This document shows, piece after piece, positions 34,314 through 45,410 of a stretch of DNA of 64,000 nt; the first letter of the stretch is position 1, and the number at the start of each line of letters is the position of its first letter. The notes beneath the pieces are model-generated. The model did no database searches. It was not told where the DNA came from and worked only from the letters and a program-made list of their open reading frames with translations. Both the position numbers and the translations under genes were made by a program. Origin of the DNA: Iris pallida (Eukaryota > Streptophyta > Magnoliopsida > Asparagales > Iridaceae); NCBI GenBank assembly GCA_029216955.1, contig JANAVB010015600.1, positions 40,375,156-40,439,155 of the forward strand, read 5' to 3'.

Positions 34314-35999
34314 AGCCTGAAGTATGTTTTCACCCAGAAGGATCTTAACATGCGTCAGAGGAGACGGCTGGAGCTACTTGTGGATTATGATGTCAACTTG
34401 CAGTATCATCCCGGGAAGGCCAACGTCGTTGCAGATGCATTGAGCAGGAGAGCCGGAGTTTATTTCTTAACAGTGCAACCAGAGCTGTTAGCAGATCTCC
34501 AGAGGATGGGTATTGAAATTGTCCTCCCTTCCAGTGTGGCATTGATAGCCAGCATGCAAGTTCAGTCCACCATAGTCGAGAGGATCCGAATGGCACCGTC
34601 AGCAGACTCCAAACTTCAGCGACTCAGAAGGGAGTGTGAGGCAGGACGAAGACCAGAGTTATGCATTCATGAAGATGGTACACTTCGGCATGGTAAGCGT
34701 CTTTGTGTACCCAGTAGAGATATCAAACAGAAAATCATGGCAGAGGCTCACAGTTCTCAATATTCCATTCATCCGGGCGGTACGAAGATGTACCGTGACA
34801 TTCGTCAGCACTTCTGGTGGAATGGCATGAAGAGGGAGATAGCCCGGTTTGTCTCTCGGTATTTGGTTTGCCAGCTGGTTAAGGCTGAACATCAGAGGCC
34901 CGCTGGACTTCTTCAGCCCTTGCCTATTCCAGAATGGAGGTGGAAACATATGACCATGGATTTTGTGACAGGATTGCCTAGATCCCCAGCTAGTAGAGAT
35001 GCTATCTGGGTTATTGTTGATCGGCTCACGAAGGTGGCTCACTTTCTTCCATTCAGAGTTGGGCAGTCGACAGCTCAGTTAGCAGAGATGTATCTCAGGC
35101 AGATCGTCAGATTTCACGGTGTTTCAGTCAGTATCACTTCGGACCAAGATTCAAGATTCACGTCTCACTTTTAGAGTAGCTTGCAGGAGAGTTTGGGAAC
35201 TCATCTCCAGTTCAGTTTAGCATATCATCCGCAGACAGATGGTCAGTCGGAGCGTACAATCTAAACTCTTGAAGATATGTTGCGGTCCTGTACACTTGAC
35301 TTCGGTGGTTCGTAGGAAGATCACATGCACCTGGTGGAGTTTTCGTACAACAACAGCTTCCAAGCCAGTATCCAGATGGCACAGTTCGAGGCACTGTATG
35401 GTAGGAAGTGCAGATCCCCGCTAGCATGGGATGATGTCGGAGAGAGGCAGATGCTCGGTCCAGAAATGATTGCCCAGACAATTGAAGTAGTCAGAAGAGT
35501 CGGGAATCATCTTCGAGTTGCCCAAGATCGCCAGCGCCATTGGGCCGATTCTCATCGGCGCCCTCTCGAGTTTTCTGTCGGTGACCATGTATTCCTGAGG
35601 ATTGCACCTAACCGTGGCGTCATTCGTTTCGGCGCGCGGGAAAAGCTTAATCCCAGGTATATAGGGCCATTTGACATTCTGGAGTGAGTAGGAGATATGT
35701 CCTATCGTCTCGCTCTTCCGTCGTCGCTAAGCGAGGTGCATGACGTGTTCCATGTATCCCAATTACGACGGTATATCCCGGACCCGAGCCACATCCTAGA
35801 TCATTCAGAATTGGTTGTTGGTACCAACCTTTCGTATGAGGAGAGGCCCGTGTCTATATTGGACCGGAGAGAGAAGACAATCAAGAATAAGACTATCAAG
35901 TTAGTCCGAGTAGCTTGGGGTCATCACTCTTTGGGTGAGTCAACATGGGAGCGTGAGGATGACATCCGATCGCGATATCCCGACTTGTTTGACTCGTGA
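34308..35999 (+). pseudogene. Tekay 1 integrase with chromodomain-like C-terminus
   Basis: After the RNase H tail ([16 protein letters not shown]) come the integrase zinc region ([17 protein letters not shown]) and the core with [22 protein letters not shown] and YHPQTDGQSERT. GPF/Y-type (FGAREKLNPRYIGPFDI) and chromodomain-like (VAWGHHSLGESTWERED) segments end the protein at 35999. Nonsense codons at 35172 (TAG, Trp), 35262 (TAA, Gln), 35313 (TAG, Trp) and 35685 (TGA, Arg) interrupt it. The chromodomain guides integration to heterochromatin in this clade (established knowledge). Confidence 0.9.
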
Positions 36000-36140
36000 G
36001 GTATAATGTCTTCCTTATGCCTCATACCTTCGATTCCTTGCTTGAATGAGTGATTGCCTGCCTAGTTGTAGCTTGCTTGTGATTAATATAGCTTATCTTC
36101 GTCTCTCTAGCCTCTTAATTAAATTCCGAGGACGGAATTC

Positions 36141-36158
36141 TTTTAAGGTGGGTAGAGT
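36141..36158 (+). promoter_or_regulatory. Polypurine tract of Tekay element 1
   Basis: AAGGTGGGTAGAGT ends directly before the TG of the 3' LTR; this form is usual in Tekay-type elements. Confidence 0.7.
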
Positions 36159-39050
36159 TGTAATGCCTGTGGTTCGTATTACGTATTTTAGAATACGTGT
36201 ACATAATTTATCTTGTATTGCATGATTCCTTGCTTAGTTTTCTTCTTGGGTTGGTTTATTCTTGGGTTGGGTTCGGCTAGGCTTGGTTTTCTTTGGTTTA
36301 TTATGAACCAAGGAGAGAACCACCTACCTACCACCACCTTTAGTATTTATTATCCATTCTTCCTTCTCTCTCTTTATTACTCTTCTTCCTTCCTCCATTA
36401 ACTTCTTTACCTACCAGAGAGAGGAAGAGAGAGGTCTAGGCAAGTACATCTTGCTTCATGGAGGAACTCCAATTTTATTGCTTCATTCTCTTCCTTACAG
36501 CATTTTAACTTACTTTAGTACTTGGCATTTCCACTTTCCATGGCTAGATTCTTGTAGATCTAAGTTTACTTTATTTTTGAAATTCTTGGGTTTTGATCTA
36601 ATTAATATTGTTACTTTTAAGTTTTGATGGTTCCATGTTGTAGAGAATTTTATTCTGCCCCGTTTTGACCTATGGAAGTCCGACTTTGGGCTCCGGATGA
36701 TGGAGTTATGGAGCTTGAGAACTTGGCTCTCATGGTGTTCTTCTTCTCGGAAACTTGGAGAAGAAGAACAGTGCAGACCGCATGAACTCCCCTAAGCCGC
36801 ATGGCAGCACTTGACCGCATGAACCTTCATGCGGCGAGTCTTCCAGCCGCATAGGCTTCAGCATAATCCGACCGCATGAACTTGGTCCACCTGTAGCCGC
36901 ATAGGCGCATGACCCCGCTAACCGCATAAGCGCATGGCTCGTCCAGCCGCATAAGACCTTGCTCCCTGCAGACCGCATGAAGACCTTATATATTTAGCCG
37001 TATATGCTCGTGATTATTCAGCCGTATGTGGACCCGCTTCCTCCCAGTCGCTTAGGCCTTCTTTCCAGCCGCATTAATGCTCTGACTCAGTCGCATGCAC
37101 CCTCTCTTTTCGATGGCCGCATAGGCCGCAGTCTCCTACTGCCGCATGATGCCCTTTGTCTCCAGACCACATGTGCTCCCTCCTTCTCAACCGTATGAGG
37201 CCGAGTCCCTCCTCGGCCGCATGAGGGTTCATCCTCTGCGAGCCGCATGATGTCCCCCTCTTCCGCGGACCGCATGAGACCCAACTTCCTCGAGCTGCAT
37301 GATGGCTTGTTTCCTTCTGGCCGCATGGTACCCCGCCGCATGACCCTGAACTCTCCCGAGCCGCATGTATTCCCTTAAGACCCGAGTCTTCTCCAGCCAC
37401 ATGGGCTGCTCACTCCCTGGCCGTATGAGATCATTCTTGGCCGCCTGTGCCCGAGCCGCATGGCTCTTTCCTTGGCTTGTATTTTATCATGTAATTATTA
37501 ACTCATGCCTTGTAATTCACTTGGGTTTCTTCATGAATGCTTGCACTTTATCTTCCTGCACGTGTACCATGAATACGACAGTGACCTGTAGTGGTGCACT
37601 CCTGACAAGTGAACATGACATGACCTGATAGTGGCCCGTCGTGGTACACTCTTGACCAGAAAACTTGACATGATAACCTGGCATGATATATCTTGATAAG
37701 CTGTTGCGACGGCTACCTGACATTACATGACCTGTATAATTAACCCGGACACCGTGGGCGATTGTGCTTGTACAAATAATCCAGTCCTGTATTGCATCAT
37801 GTCTAGGATGGGACTCCTGAGTACCACGGTCAGGAGTACCTACTGAAATGGACTAAGGCTAATAACTAGATTAATACATTAGTCATAAAGAGATCTCCCA
37901 ACTACAGACAATCCCGTTACCTGGGCGCGCCTGGGATCTGTAGCCTGCCGTCGAGTATGGCACATTTCCAGCACACTGTCATATGTTGTACCCTTCAAGC
38001 TACCTAAGGGTATATACGTTTCTTGGACGATGTACCCACCTGAATTCAACCCCTAATTTTGACCTGGGTAACCTGGATGGTCTGCAGGGCTTGTGGCTGT
38101 GGAATAATCTCACTGCATCTTGCTAGTAACTAGGCCTGTGATAACCCTAGTTAGTTAAAGTATCAAGCCGCACTCATTGCTTGGCCGTGATTGATTGAAT
38201 GAGGAATAATCTGTCTAGTCTTGATCCTGTACAAATTGTTTCATGTCTTGATTTTCTTATATTATCTTGCTGATAAATGGGAGAAACCAAGTTCGGTTCA
38301 GACGAAGGGTTACAATCTCGGTCCTTGTTTGGTTTAAGGATTGTCACCTGGTTATCTGAATGGTCCTATGGTTATCTTACCGTATATCCTCGTGATGTTA
38401 TATTATCTTCAGTTTTACTATATATTATTATCTTCTGTGCTAATTGCTGGTTTTAGTTCCTAAGTGAAGCTTCCTTGTGACACTTGCTCTTTCTGGGATC
38501 TGACCCAGCTGCTTTTGTATGGCCAGATTTCGGAGCAGCTCCAGAGGATCTACCAAATTTCCAGCCCGATGGTGACCACCAGACGTAAACAGGGCAACGA
38601 GTGGATTATTTTTGGCTCTCCCACTCTATTGTAAAAATATTCTTTTGAGGCGTTTAGCCGACGAGCACATGTTTAGCTCGGTTGTACCTTTTACTTACTG
38701 TCTGTCTACGGGCTATAACATGATTGACAGATCCTAGGGTTGATCATGTATGACTAAAACTCTTGCTAATCCTAACATTTTATAACGACTAGCTTCATGA
38801 TCAGCTGAATATGTAATGTTTGGGACGCCTTACTATTGTATATTTGGTGATCTTACATCTTGTAACATTTACTTACTTGCTTGTGATTGAGACACTAGGC
38901 TTGTTCATGACCTTAAGAGACTGTTGGCTTGTAGTTAAACCCTCATGTATCTAGACAGCCGTGACCGTATAGCGAGATGGCATCCATTTCATATACGTAG
39001 CTAGCTATGTCTGCCGCCGCTCTCCAGTATTCTGGTTCTGGAGCATGACA
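36159..39050 (+). repeat. 3' LTR of Tekay element 1
   Basis: It starts TGTAATGCCTGTGG and ends GGAGCATGACA, and is collinear with the 5' LTR including the CCGCATGA array (about 36776-37463). Differences are mostly single-base transitions. The CCCTG duplication follows at 39051. Confidence 0.93.
36776..37463. repeat. CCGCATGA motif array in Tekay 3' LTR
   Basis: Same array as in the 5' LTR with independent point changes in individual motifs (for example CCGCATAT to CCGTATAT near 36997). Spacing is unchanged. Confidence 0.9.
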
Positions 39051-39052
39051 CC

Positions 39053-40398
39053 CTGGTCGCCCATCTTGATACCATCTCACACAAAGACGACCTTCAAAAG
39101 ATGGAGATATCTCAACCATATCCTCCTGAGTGGAAGAATGCTAATTGCCCTCCCAACTATACGTCGCTGACGCTGAATTCATTTGACGGGTTGACTTCTC
39201 CTCGTCAACACATGACATACTTCAACACGCAGACTCTACACTTTCCTAGAGACGATCCGTTCTTGTTGAAGTTGTTTATTAGCACTTTGCAGGGGGTAGC
39301 TTTCGAATGGTTCTGCAGTCTGCCTGACGGATGTATCAATTCATTTAAAGACTTGGAGAGGTTGTTCCTCAACAGGTTTTACGAGAGTGGCATGCATGTT
39401 AGTATGTCCACCCTCATCGAGACCAAGCAAAGGAGGACTGAGTTTGTCATCGCCTTCATCGAGCGCTTCAGGCGGCTAGCACTGAAGATGTCCTTCGGCA
39501 TACCAGACTCAGAACTTATGGATACTTGTCGACATAACGTCCTCCCTACGATGAAGTTTTGTCTGGGTATACATAAGTATGATACATGGCCCGCTTTTAT
39601 TGGGGCCGCCGATGCAGCTGAAAATGACATTCCTAACTTGGAACTACTGGGGTTGAAAATACCTAAACCCGAAGACAAGGGCAAGCATCCTCAAACTATC
39701 CCTGTTCGTGGGGGTAAAGGGAAAGAAATCATGAAGGTCGACACATCCAAAGGAGCTTCCAATTCTCAGGGCGCCTCCAACAAGCCTAAGAAGACCTTCT
39801 CCTTTGATGAAGACGATGTCATTACCATCTTTCACACATTGACGAAGGGTAATAAGCTGACATTGCCTCCACCAAGACGTCTTGCAGAGGCGAGCCAACT
39901 CAACGATCCCAAGTACTGTCTCTATCATCAGTACGTGCATCACTCCACCAAGGACTGCATTATCCTGAAGAAGAAAATACAACAGCTTATCGACAGCCAA
40001 GTGATCAACCTCGAAGCTGAAGACAAGGTCGTATCCTCTTACATGATCTCTCTTCAGTTTGGTAACATTCCACACACAGAAGTCCCAAACGGCGTAGTCC
40101 TGGTTCCCAAGACAATAATGGAAGTCGTCAACCTACCGCCAGCATGCAACTCAACCTTGGTCCCACTTACGACTGAACGTGGTAAGATCATGTGGGTCCA
40201 TCCGGATCTCGTACAAGAAGTGACACAGGGGGTGGTACCCTCCAAAGCAAAAAGGGGCAAGAAATATAAACCATGCCATATAGTGACTTCTCCCATCTAC
40301 GAGGTTCTATCTGGCGAGACGCGATCACGAAAGACTTATCTTCAGACGTACGATCCCGCGCAAGAAGAAGCGGTACCTTCTCAAGCTCAAGCTGCCCC
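39053..40398 (+). pseudogene. Tat 1 gag, C-terminal part
   Basis: It resumes the gag frame after Tekay 1: the retrotrans-gag core reads YPPEWKNANCPPNY, FEWFCSLPDGCINSF and RFRRLALKMSFG, parallel to Tat 2 (YPIEWKQVLYPPKY, YEWYRSLPDGSITSF, RFRREALKMPLG). A variant zinc knuckle, CLYHQYVHHSTKDC (C-X2-H-X4-H-X4-C), lies near 39917-39958. The frame is open for about 430 codons up to the CACTA B insertion at 40399. Without the insertions it would be a good gag gene. Confidence 0.88.
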
Positions 40399-41150
40399 CA
40401 CTACCAAAATTTGTCGATTTAGCGACGGCCAGATCCGTCGCCCGTCCGTCGGGAATTTGTATTAACGACCGATCACTGACGGATCTTGGCCAAAATAATT
40501 CGTCGGCAATCAGCTCGTCGCTAATAACGGTCCGTCGCTACGTAGTCGTCAAGCGACGGAATAGCGACGGCTTGTCGACTTCACAATACGAAGCATTAGT
40601 GACGCTTTTCGACGGACTTTCGTCCATTTCAAGTATTAAAAACTGAACTTTGTAGACACTAGCGACGTAATGGTCCGTCGGTAAACCATCGTAATTGCGT
40701 ATCAGAGTGTATCTTGCCATCGCTATTCCATCGATTGCCGTCGCTAACAAAGGACGGAGTAGCGACGGAATACTGACGGATTATCCGTCGACCATGTTCT
40801 GGAAATGCTTGGCATTTCCAGAACCTTGGCGACGGATACATCGTCGCTACTCCGTCGCTTGTCGTCGCTAACAAAGGACGGATTAGCGACGGAATACTGA
40901 CGGGTTATCCGTCGACCATGTTCTGAAAATGCTTGGTTTTTCCAGAACCATGGCGATGGATGAGTCGTCGCCATTCCGTCGAACTATATACCACCAGAAC
41001 GTTTCTGACGGATATTCCGTCGACCACCCGTCGGTACCTGGAAACATTTTTAAATCTCTAGTTAGTGACGGATATGTCGTCGAACAGTAGTCGGAAACTG
41101 GAAATATCCGTCGCTAACCGGTCACTAGTCCGTCGCTAAATGAGATTTTT
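40399..41150. repeat. Left subterminal repeats of CACTA B
   Basis: A dense array of CCGTCGCTA, GCGACGGA and variants in both orientations, with an internal duplication of the TGGACCATGTTCTGGAAATGCTTGG type (40786 and 40910). The final piece, CGCTAACCGGTCACTAGTCC, recurs at 46629-46660. Confidence 0.9.
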
Positions 41151-41538
41151 TTGAAAAGAAATTGCAGCACTTTCCCTGTTCGCAAAAATATGCATAAACC
41201 AAACCAATATATAATGCACACCAATTATCCAACAATCACATAGACCAAATATATAATGCACACCAATTATCCAAGAATCACATAGAATAAATATGCACAT
41301 ACGAATTTAATGCACACCAATTATCCAAGAATCATATAAACCAAATCAAATTAATATAAAATAGACATGAATTATCCTGAAGAGTAACCTAATATCCGTC
41401 GTTATAATCCGATCATAGCACAAATATTCCAAAATTCCCACAAATATTCCAAAATTTCTACAATTATTCCAAAATTCCAAAACACATAGGAAAATCGACT
41501 TTGGCCTCAACAAAGACCGCAAGTCAGACGATAAATCC

Positions 41539-41880
41539 TCACAGCCAGGGATCATAGTTGCGTTGAGGCATGTACCATTCTATCAGCCACTTTGCATACG
41601 AAGGCTCAATCTGGTTGAGTTCTTCTGTAGGGACAGGAGGGTCGGTCCCGATGCTACTACTCTCTGACGGTGGCTCCTCCTTAACTTCAACCTTGGGAGC
41701 AATCTCTTCCCTGATGGTCATCGGTTCTTCCTTGACCTCGACCTTTGGTAACACCTCCTCCTTAACAGTCACCGACTCTTGTTTGACGACGGGGACTTCC
41801 TCCGTGTCGACCTCCAAGGGTTTCTTGCCTCGGCCCCTTTCTCGACTAGCAGCACCACCTCGGCGAGTCCTAGGAGCCAT
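41539..41880 (-). CDS. Small acidic ORF in CACTA B (unknown)
   Basis: A 113-residue minus-strand ORF starts MAPRTRRGGAASRERGRG. It has a basic start, then Val/Glu/Lys-rich repeats (KEEVLPKVEVKEEP and EEIAPKVEVKEEPP), and ends SYAKWLIEWYMPQRNYDPWL. A broken relative lies at 45411-45682 in the same orientation, with a similar start and a similar Trp-containing end. It could be the first exon of a CACTA tnpA-type gene, but no known domain is recognised. Confidence 0.45.
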   Translation of the reverse strand: MAPRTRRGGAASRERGRGKKPLEVDTEEVPVVKQESVTVKEEVLPKVEVKEEPMTIREEIAPKVEVKEEPPSESSSIGTDPPVPTEELNQIEPSYAKWLIEWYMPQRNYDPWL

Positions 41881-42134
41881 CTCTCTGACAACATAAATTT
41901 TTATATAGGGTAAAGAAATTTACTCAAATTATAAAAGTTGTGACGTTGATTTTTTGCGTTCATCATCATTAGAGGGAGCAGCACTAGAAAAGTTGTGACG
42001 TTGGTAGCATGAGAGAGTAAAAATATGTATCACAAGACTAACAGAATTACTATGTAATCATGTACTCACCAATAACCGGATGTAACTGGAGTCGTTGGGC
42101 CTATCATGCAGTAATTGGTGGATCCGCTGGTATA

Positions 42135-42840
42135 GGCCGGATGTACTTAGTATCTAGTGTATTAGATTAGTATCGGTCTATCGGTTTGGTATAGGACGTA
42201 TCAGATTGGTATTGGCCTTAACAAATTGGTATCGTCCTATCCGATATGTACATGTATCGGCCGTATAGCTAGGATTCATATTGGCCTTATCGATTTGGTA
42301 TCGTTCATATTCGATAGGTATCGGCCGTGTTGGATTAGTATAGACCATTTCGGATTAGTATCGTAAAAGGTTTAGTAACAACTGTACTTGGATTTCTCTC
42401 TTCTCGAGCTAGAATACCATTGCAAGAGAGTCACCAGATCGTGATTGTCCAGTTACAGTAACATACATGCTTCCTTTTCCATCAGGAAAAGCGAGATTGA
42501 AAAGGAAGTATGTATGTTCTGTAACTGGCCAGCTACGCTCTCGTGACTCTCTTGCAATGGTAATCTAGCTCTAGAAGAGAGAAATCCAAGTACAGTTGTT
42601 ACTAAACCTTCCACGATACTAATCCGAAATGGTCTATACTAATCCAACACGGTCGATACCTATCGGATATGACCGATACCAAATCTATAAGGCCAATATG
42701 AATCCTAGCTATACGGCCGATACATATCGGATAGGACGATACCAATTCGCTAAGACCAATACCAGTCGATACGACCCAAACCAAAATGATAGATCGATAC
42801 TAATTCGATACGGTCAATACTTATAAGTACCTACGATCCA
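42135..42840. repeat. Palindrome 1 (arms about 350 bp) in CACTA B
   Basis: The left arm (about 42135-42482) and right arm (about 42497-42840) are inverted copies, sharing for example GATTAGTATAGACCATTTCG and its complement, with the centre near 42490. The outer part of each arm consists of degenerate 20-bp units (GATTGGTATCGGCCTTATCC type); the inner part carries AGAGAGAAATCCAAGTACAG. No coding sequence is recognised. Confidence 0.88.
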
Positions 42841-42859
42841 GGAGGTTGATCCGCTAGTA

Positions 42860-42950
42860 AATCTATGTACGATCAACGAAGTAACGATCCATTTCAATTT
42901 GGATGTGAAAATATATATCGTAAGACAAACTAAACATAATCAGTTCTATT
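42860..42950. repeat. Segment shared with CACTA A tnpD leader
   Basis: GTACGATCAACGAAGTAACG and the following TTGGATGTGAAAAT match CACTA A at about 20409-20495, which lies just upstream of the tnpD start on the minus strand. This links the two CACTA elements and suggests B derives from an element that lost tnpD. Confidence 0.75.
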
Positions 42951-42963
42951 TCACATGCTTAAT

Positions 42964-43213
42964 TGCCAAGTATGGGAACGAATGGCTCAGAACACAACCC
43001 AAAATTTATTCTAGCATACATTAGTATGAATCATCTATGTTTTGTACATATGGTGTAGTATATGTTCTTATCGTATCTAGTATCTGAAGAATGTAACAGA
43101 ATCAAAATGAACTCACATAATGTAATACTAAGACATCATCTACTACTATATAAGATATAGTGATAGGTTGTCATATCATCATTACCGAGGGATGAGGGTC
43201 AGAGGACAAATAC
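42964..43213. repeat. Repeated block R, copy 1
   Basis: Starts near GGGAACGAATGGCTCAG and ends GATGAGGGTCAGAGGAC. It is the leftmost of at least four copies; others are at about 44065-44405, 45808-46155 and 46283-46630, with partial pieces at 44500 and 45160. Non-coding; its origin is unknown. Confidence 0.85.
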
Positions 43214-43539
43214 CGCTCGAGTGAGCCAAAGGCATGTAGCCACTTTCCTCCCTCCATTCACCCTCTCCCTCTCTCATGCTATCAACGTCACAACTTTTCC
43301 ACCTCAAGTTCTGATCAAGCATCTTCCTTCTCCTCTCCTCCACCATGGCTCTGGACCCATCTACTCCTTCCTACTTCCCTTCTTCTTATTTGACTCTCTC
43401 AGCCACATATGATATCCACCTCAAGTGTAGAGTCGGGGGAGAAGAAGTGGGCAGAAAGAGGAGGGAGAAGCAGCACAGCCGACGGCATGACCCGGAGGAA
43501 GTACAAAGATTTTCTTCAACATCCGTAGGAGAACTATAA

Positions 43540-43682
43540 GGATATATCTCAACATATCACCTTGTCAAAGACCCTTAATGTGACAATCATGTTACCGCGG
43601 TGTCGAAAAACTAACATGTCATAATTTTCTAAGCCGTGTGTTTTGACATAATCCTCCAAACTCTTTTCTGCTATGTAGTAAT
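43540..43682 (-). pseudogene. B3 DNA-binding-domain fragment (REM-like), left arm
   Basis: Inverted copy of the right-arm fragment, reading HGLENYDMLVFRHRGNMIVT and LRVFDKV before a stop. It differs from the other arm by a few residues (SLEDYV for SWEDYV, IVTL for IFTL), so the arms have diverged since duplication. Confidence 0.7.
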
Positions 43683-43687
43683 GCAAG

Positions 43688-43830
43688 ATTACTACATAGG
43701 AGGAAAGAGTTGGGAGGATTATGTCAAAACACACGGCTTAAAAAATTATGACATGTTAGTCTTCCGACACCGCGGTAACATGATATTCACATTAAGGGTC
43801 TTTGACAAGGTGACATGTTATGAAAAGATA
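43688..43830 (+). pseudogene. B3 DNA-binding-domain fragment (REM-like), right arm
   Basis: The frame reads YYIGGKSWEDYVKTHGLKN, then YDMLVFRHRGNMIFTLRVFD and KVTCYEKIYPY. This has the pattern of the C-terminal half of plant B3 domains of the REM type: a Trp-x-x-(F/Y)-V stretch, a Leu-x-x-x-Asp-x-Leu-Val-Phe core, and a Phe-Asp-Lys ending before the Cys-x-Glu-Lys segment. The N-terminal half is absent. B3 domains bind DNA in plant transcription factors. The fragment was probably captured by the CACTA element and cannot make a working protein. Confidence 0.72.
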
Positions 43831-44064
43831 TATCCTTATAGTTCTCCTACGGATGTTCAAGAAAACATCTGTACTTTCTCCGGGTCATGCCGCCTGCTGT
43901 GCTGCTTCCCCCTCCTCTTCCTGCCCACTTCTTCTCTCCCAACTCTACACTTGAGGTGGATATCATATGTGGCTGAGAGAGTCAAATAAGAAGAAGGGAA
44001 GTAGGGAGGAGCAGATGGGTCCAGAGCCATGGTGGAGGAGAGGATAAGAAAGATGCTTGATCAG

Positions 44065-44405
44065 AACGGATGGCTCAGAACACAACCCAAAATTTATTCT
44101 AGCATACATTAGTGTGAATCATCTATGTTCTGTACATATGGTGTAGTATATGTTTTTATCGTATCTAGTATCTGAAGGATATAACAGAATCAAGATGAAC
44201 TCACATAATATAATACTAAAACATCATCTACTACTATATAAGATATAGTGATAGGTTGTCGTATCATCATTGCCGAGGGATGAGGGTCGGAGGACAGTCA
44301 ACTTTATCTACGGCTACATAGTTTCTACCTCGCCAGTCGAATGGCTGCAGGGACTATGTCCTGATCACCATGTCATACCGTAGATTAATGCAAATAGAGC
44401 TGGAG
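44065..44405. repeat. Repeated block R, copy 2
   Basis: Begins GAACGGATGGCTCAGAACAC immediately at the end of palindrome 2 and continues through GATGAGGGTCGGAGGACAG, GGCTGCAGGGACTATGTCC and CCGTAGATTAATGC. Nearly identical to copies 3 and 4. Confidence 0.88.
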
Positions 44406-44525
44406 CCAAAATACAGAAACCAAAATACCAAATACAGAATCCAATCCCTGGGTTCACCGAAAATACAAAACACAGTTCTAATTCATATATATTTTAAGTG
44501 TGAGAACGGATGGCTCAGAACACAA

Positions 44526-45165
44526 CCCAACCGGAGAGGATACTCTGAGAGATCCATCTGAGTAGGACGTATACTCTGAGAGATCACCTTTACAAGAATG
44601 ATATCAGTAGTGGGATTGAGTGTTGGAGAAGATATTATCAGAGTATACGTCCTACTCGGATGGGTCTCTTACCGTTACTATTTTTTTCTGACAGCATGGT
44701 GGATGTGCTCCGTCAACAGATTCTTGCACTGAGCCAAAACTTTGCCCCGGAGCTCAAGTGGACATCCTTCGTGTAGAGCTCGAGTGAGAGGTTCCTGACA
44801 GCATGGTGGTCTCCTTTGTCAAAGTATCCGTGCTCGTCCTACAACCAATGTGGGATGAGCACGGATACTTTAACAAAGGAGACCACCATGCTGTCAGGAA
44901 CCTCTCACTCGAGCTCTACACGAAGGATGTCCACTTGAGCTCTGGGCAAAGTTTTGGCTCGGAGTAAGAATCTGTTGACGGAGCACAACCACCATGCTGT
45001 CAGAAAAAAATAGTAACGGTGAGAGACCCATCTGAGTAGGACGTATACTCTGATAATATCTCCTCCAACACTCAATCCCACTACTGATATCTTTTTTGTA
45101 ATGGTGATCTCTCAGATTATATGTCCTACTCAGATGGATCTCTCAGAGTATCCTCTCTGGTTGGT
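44526..45165. repeat. Palindrome 3 (arms about 310 bp) in CACTA B
   Basis: The left arm starts CCAACCGGAGAGGATACTC and the right arm ends with its near complement; the centre lies at about 44844-44848 between GTATCCGTGCTCGTCC and its complement. Each arm contains a smaller inverted relation (TACTCTGAGAGATCC and TACGTCCTACTCGG) and CAGCATGGTGG repeats. Short open stretches in both directions show no known domain. Confidence 0.9.
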
Positions 45166-45410
45166 TGTCGTATCATCATTGTCGAGGGATGAGGATCGTA
45201 GGACAGTCAACTTCATCTACGGCTACATAGTTTTTGCCTCGCCAGTCGAATGGCTGCAGGGACTATGTCCTGATCACCATGTCGTAGTCCAATACAATCC
45301 AGAGATTGACACAGTACTAATTCATATATGTAGTCCAATACAAATAGTCTAATACAAAAATAACAAAAATAACCCAATACAAATAGTCCAATATAAATAA
45401 GTACTAATAG

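Larger units (their letters stand above)
23055..39050 (+). mobile_element. Tekay-type Ty3/gypsy chromovirus 1
   Basis: LTRs of 2890 bp (23055-25944) and 2892 bp (36159-39050), both starting TGTAATG and ending TGACA, flank gag, protease, RT-RNase H, integrase and a chromodomain-like end, the order of Tekay/Del chromoviruses. The target duplication CCCTG is perfect at 23050-23054 and 39051-39055 and lies inside Tat 1 gag. A 5.2-kb LTR-like insert occupies 26067-31266. The coding region is full of frameshifts and nonsense codons, so the element is dead. Confidence 0.95.
43308..44067. repeat. Palindrome 2 (arms about 375 bp) carrying B3 gene fragment
   Basis: The left arm 43308-43682 begins GTTCTGATCAAGC and the right arm 43688-44067 ends with its complement; only about five bases separate them. 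Arms differ at scattered positions and small indels. Each arm holds one B3-like fragment near the centre and, further out, sequence that opens MALDPSTPSYFPSSY on the strand opposite to B3. If transcribed through, it would form a long hairpin RNA. Confidence 0.93.
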
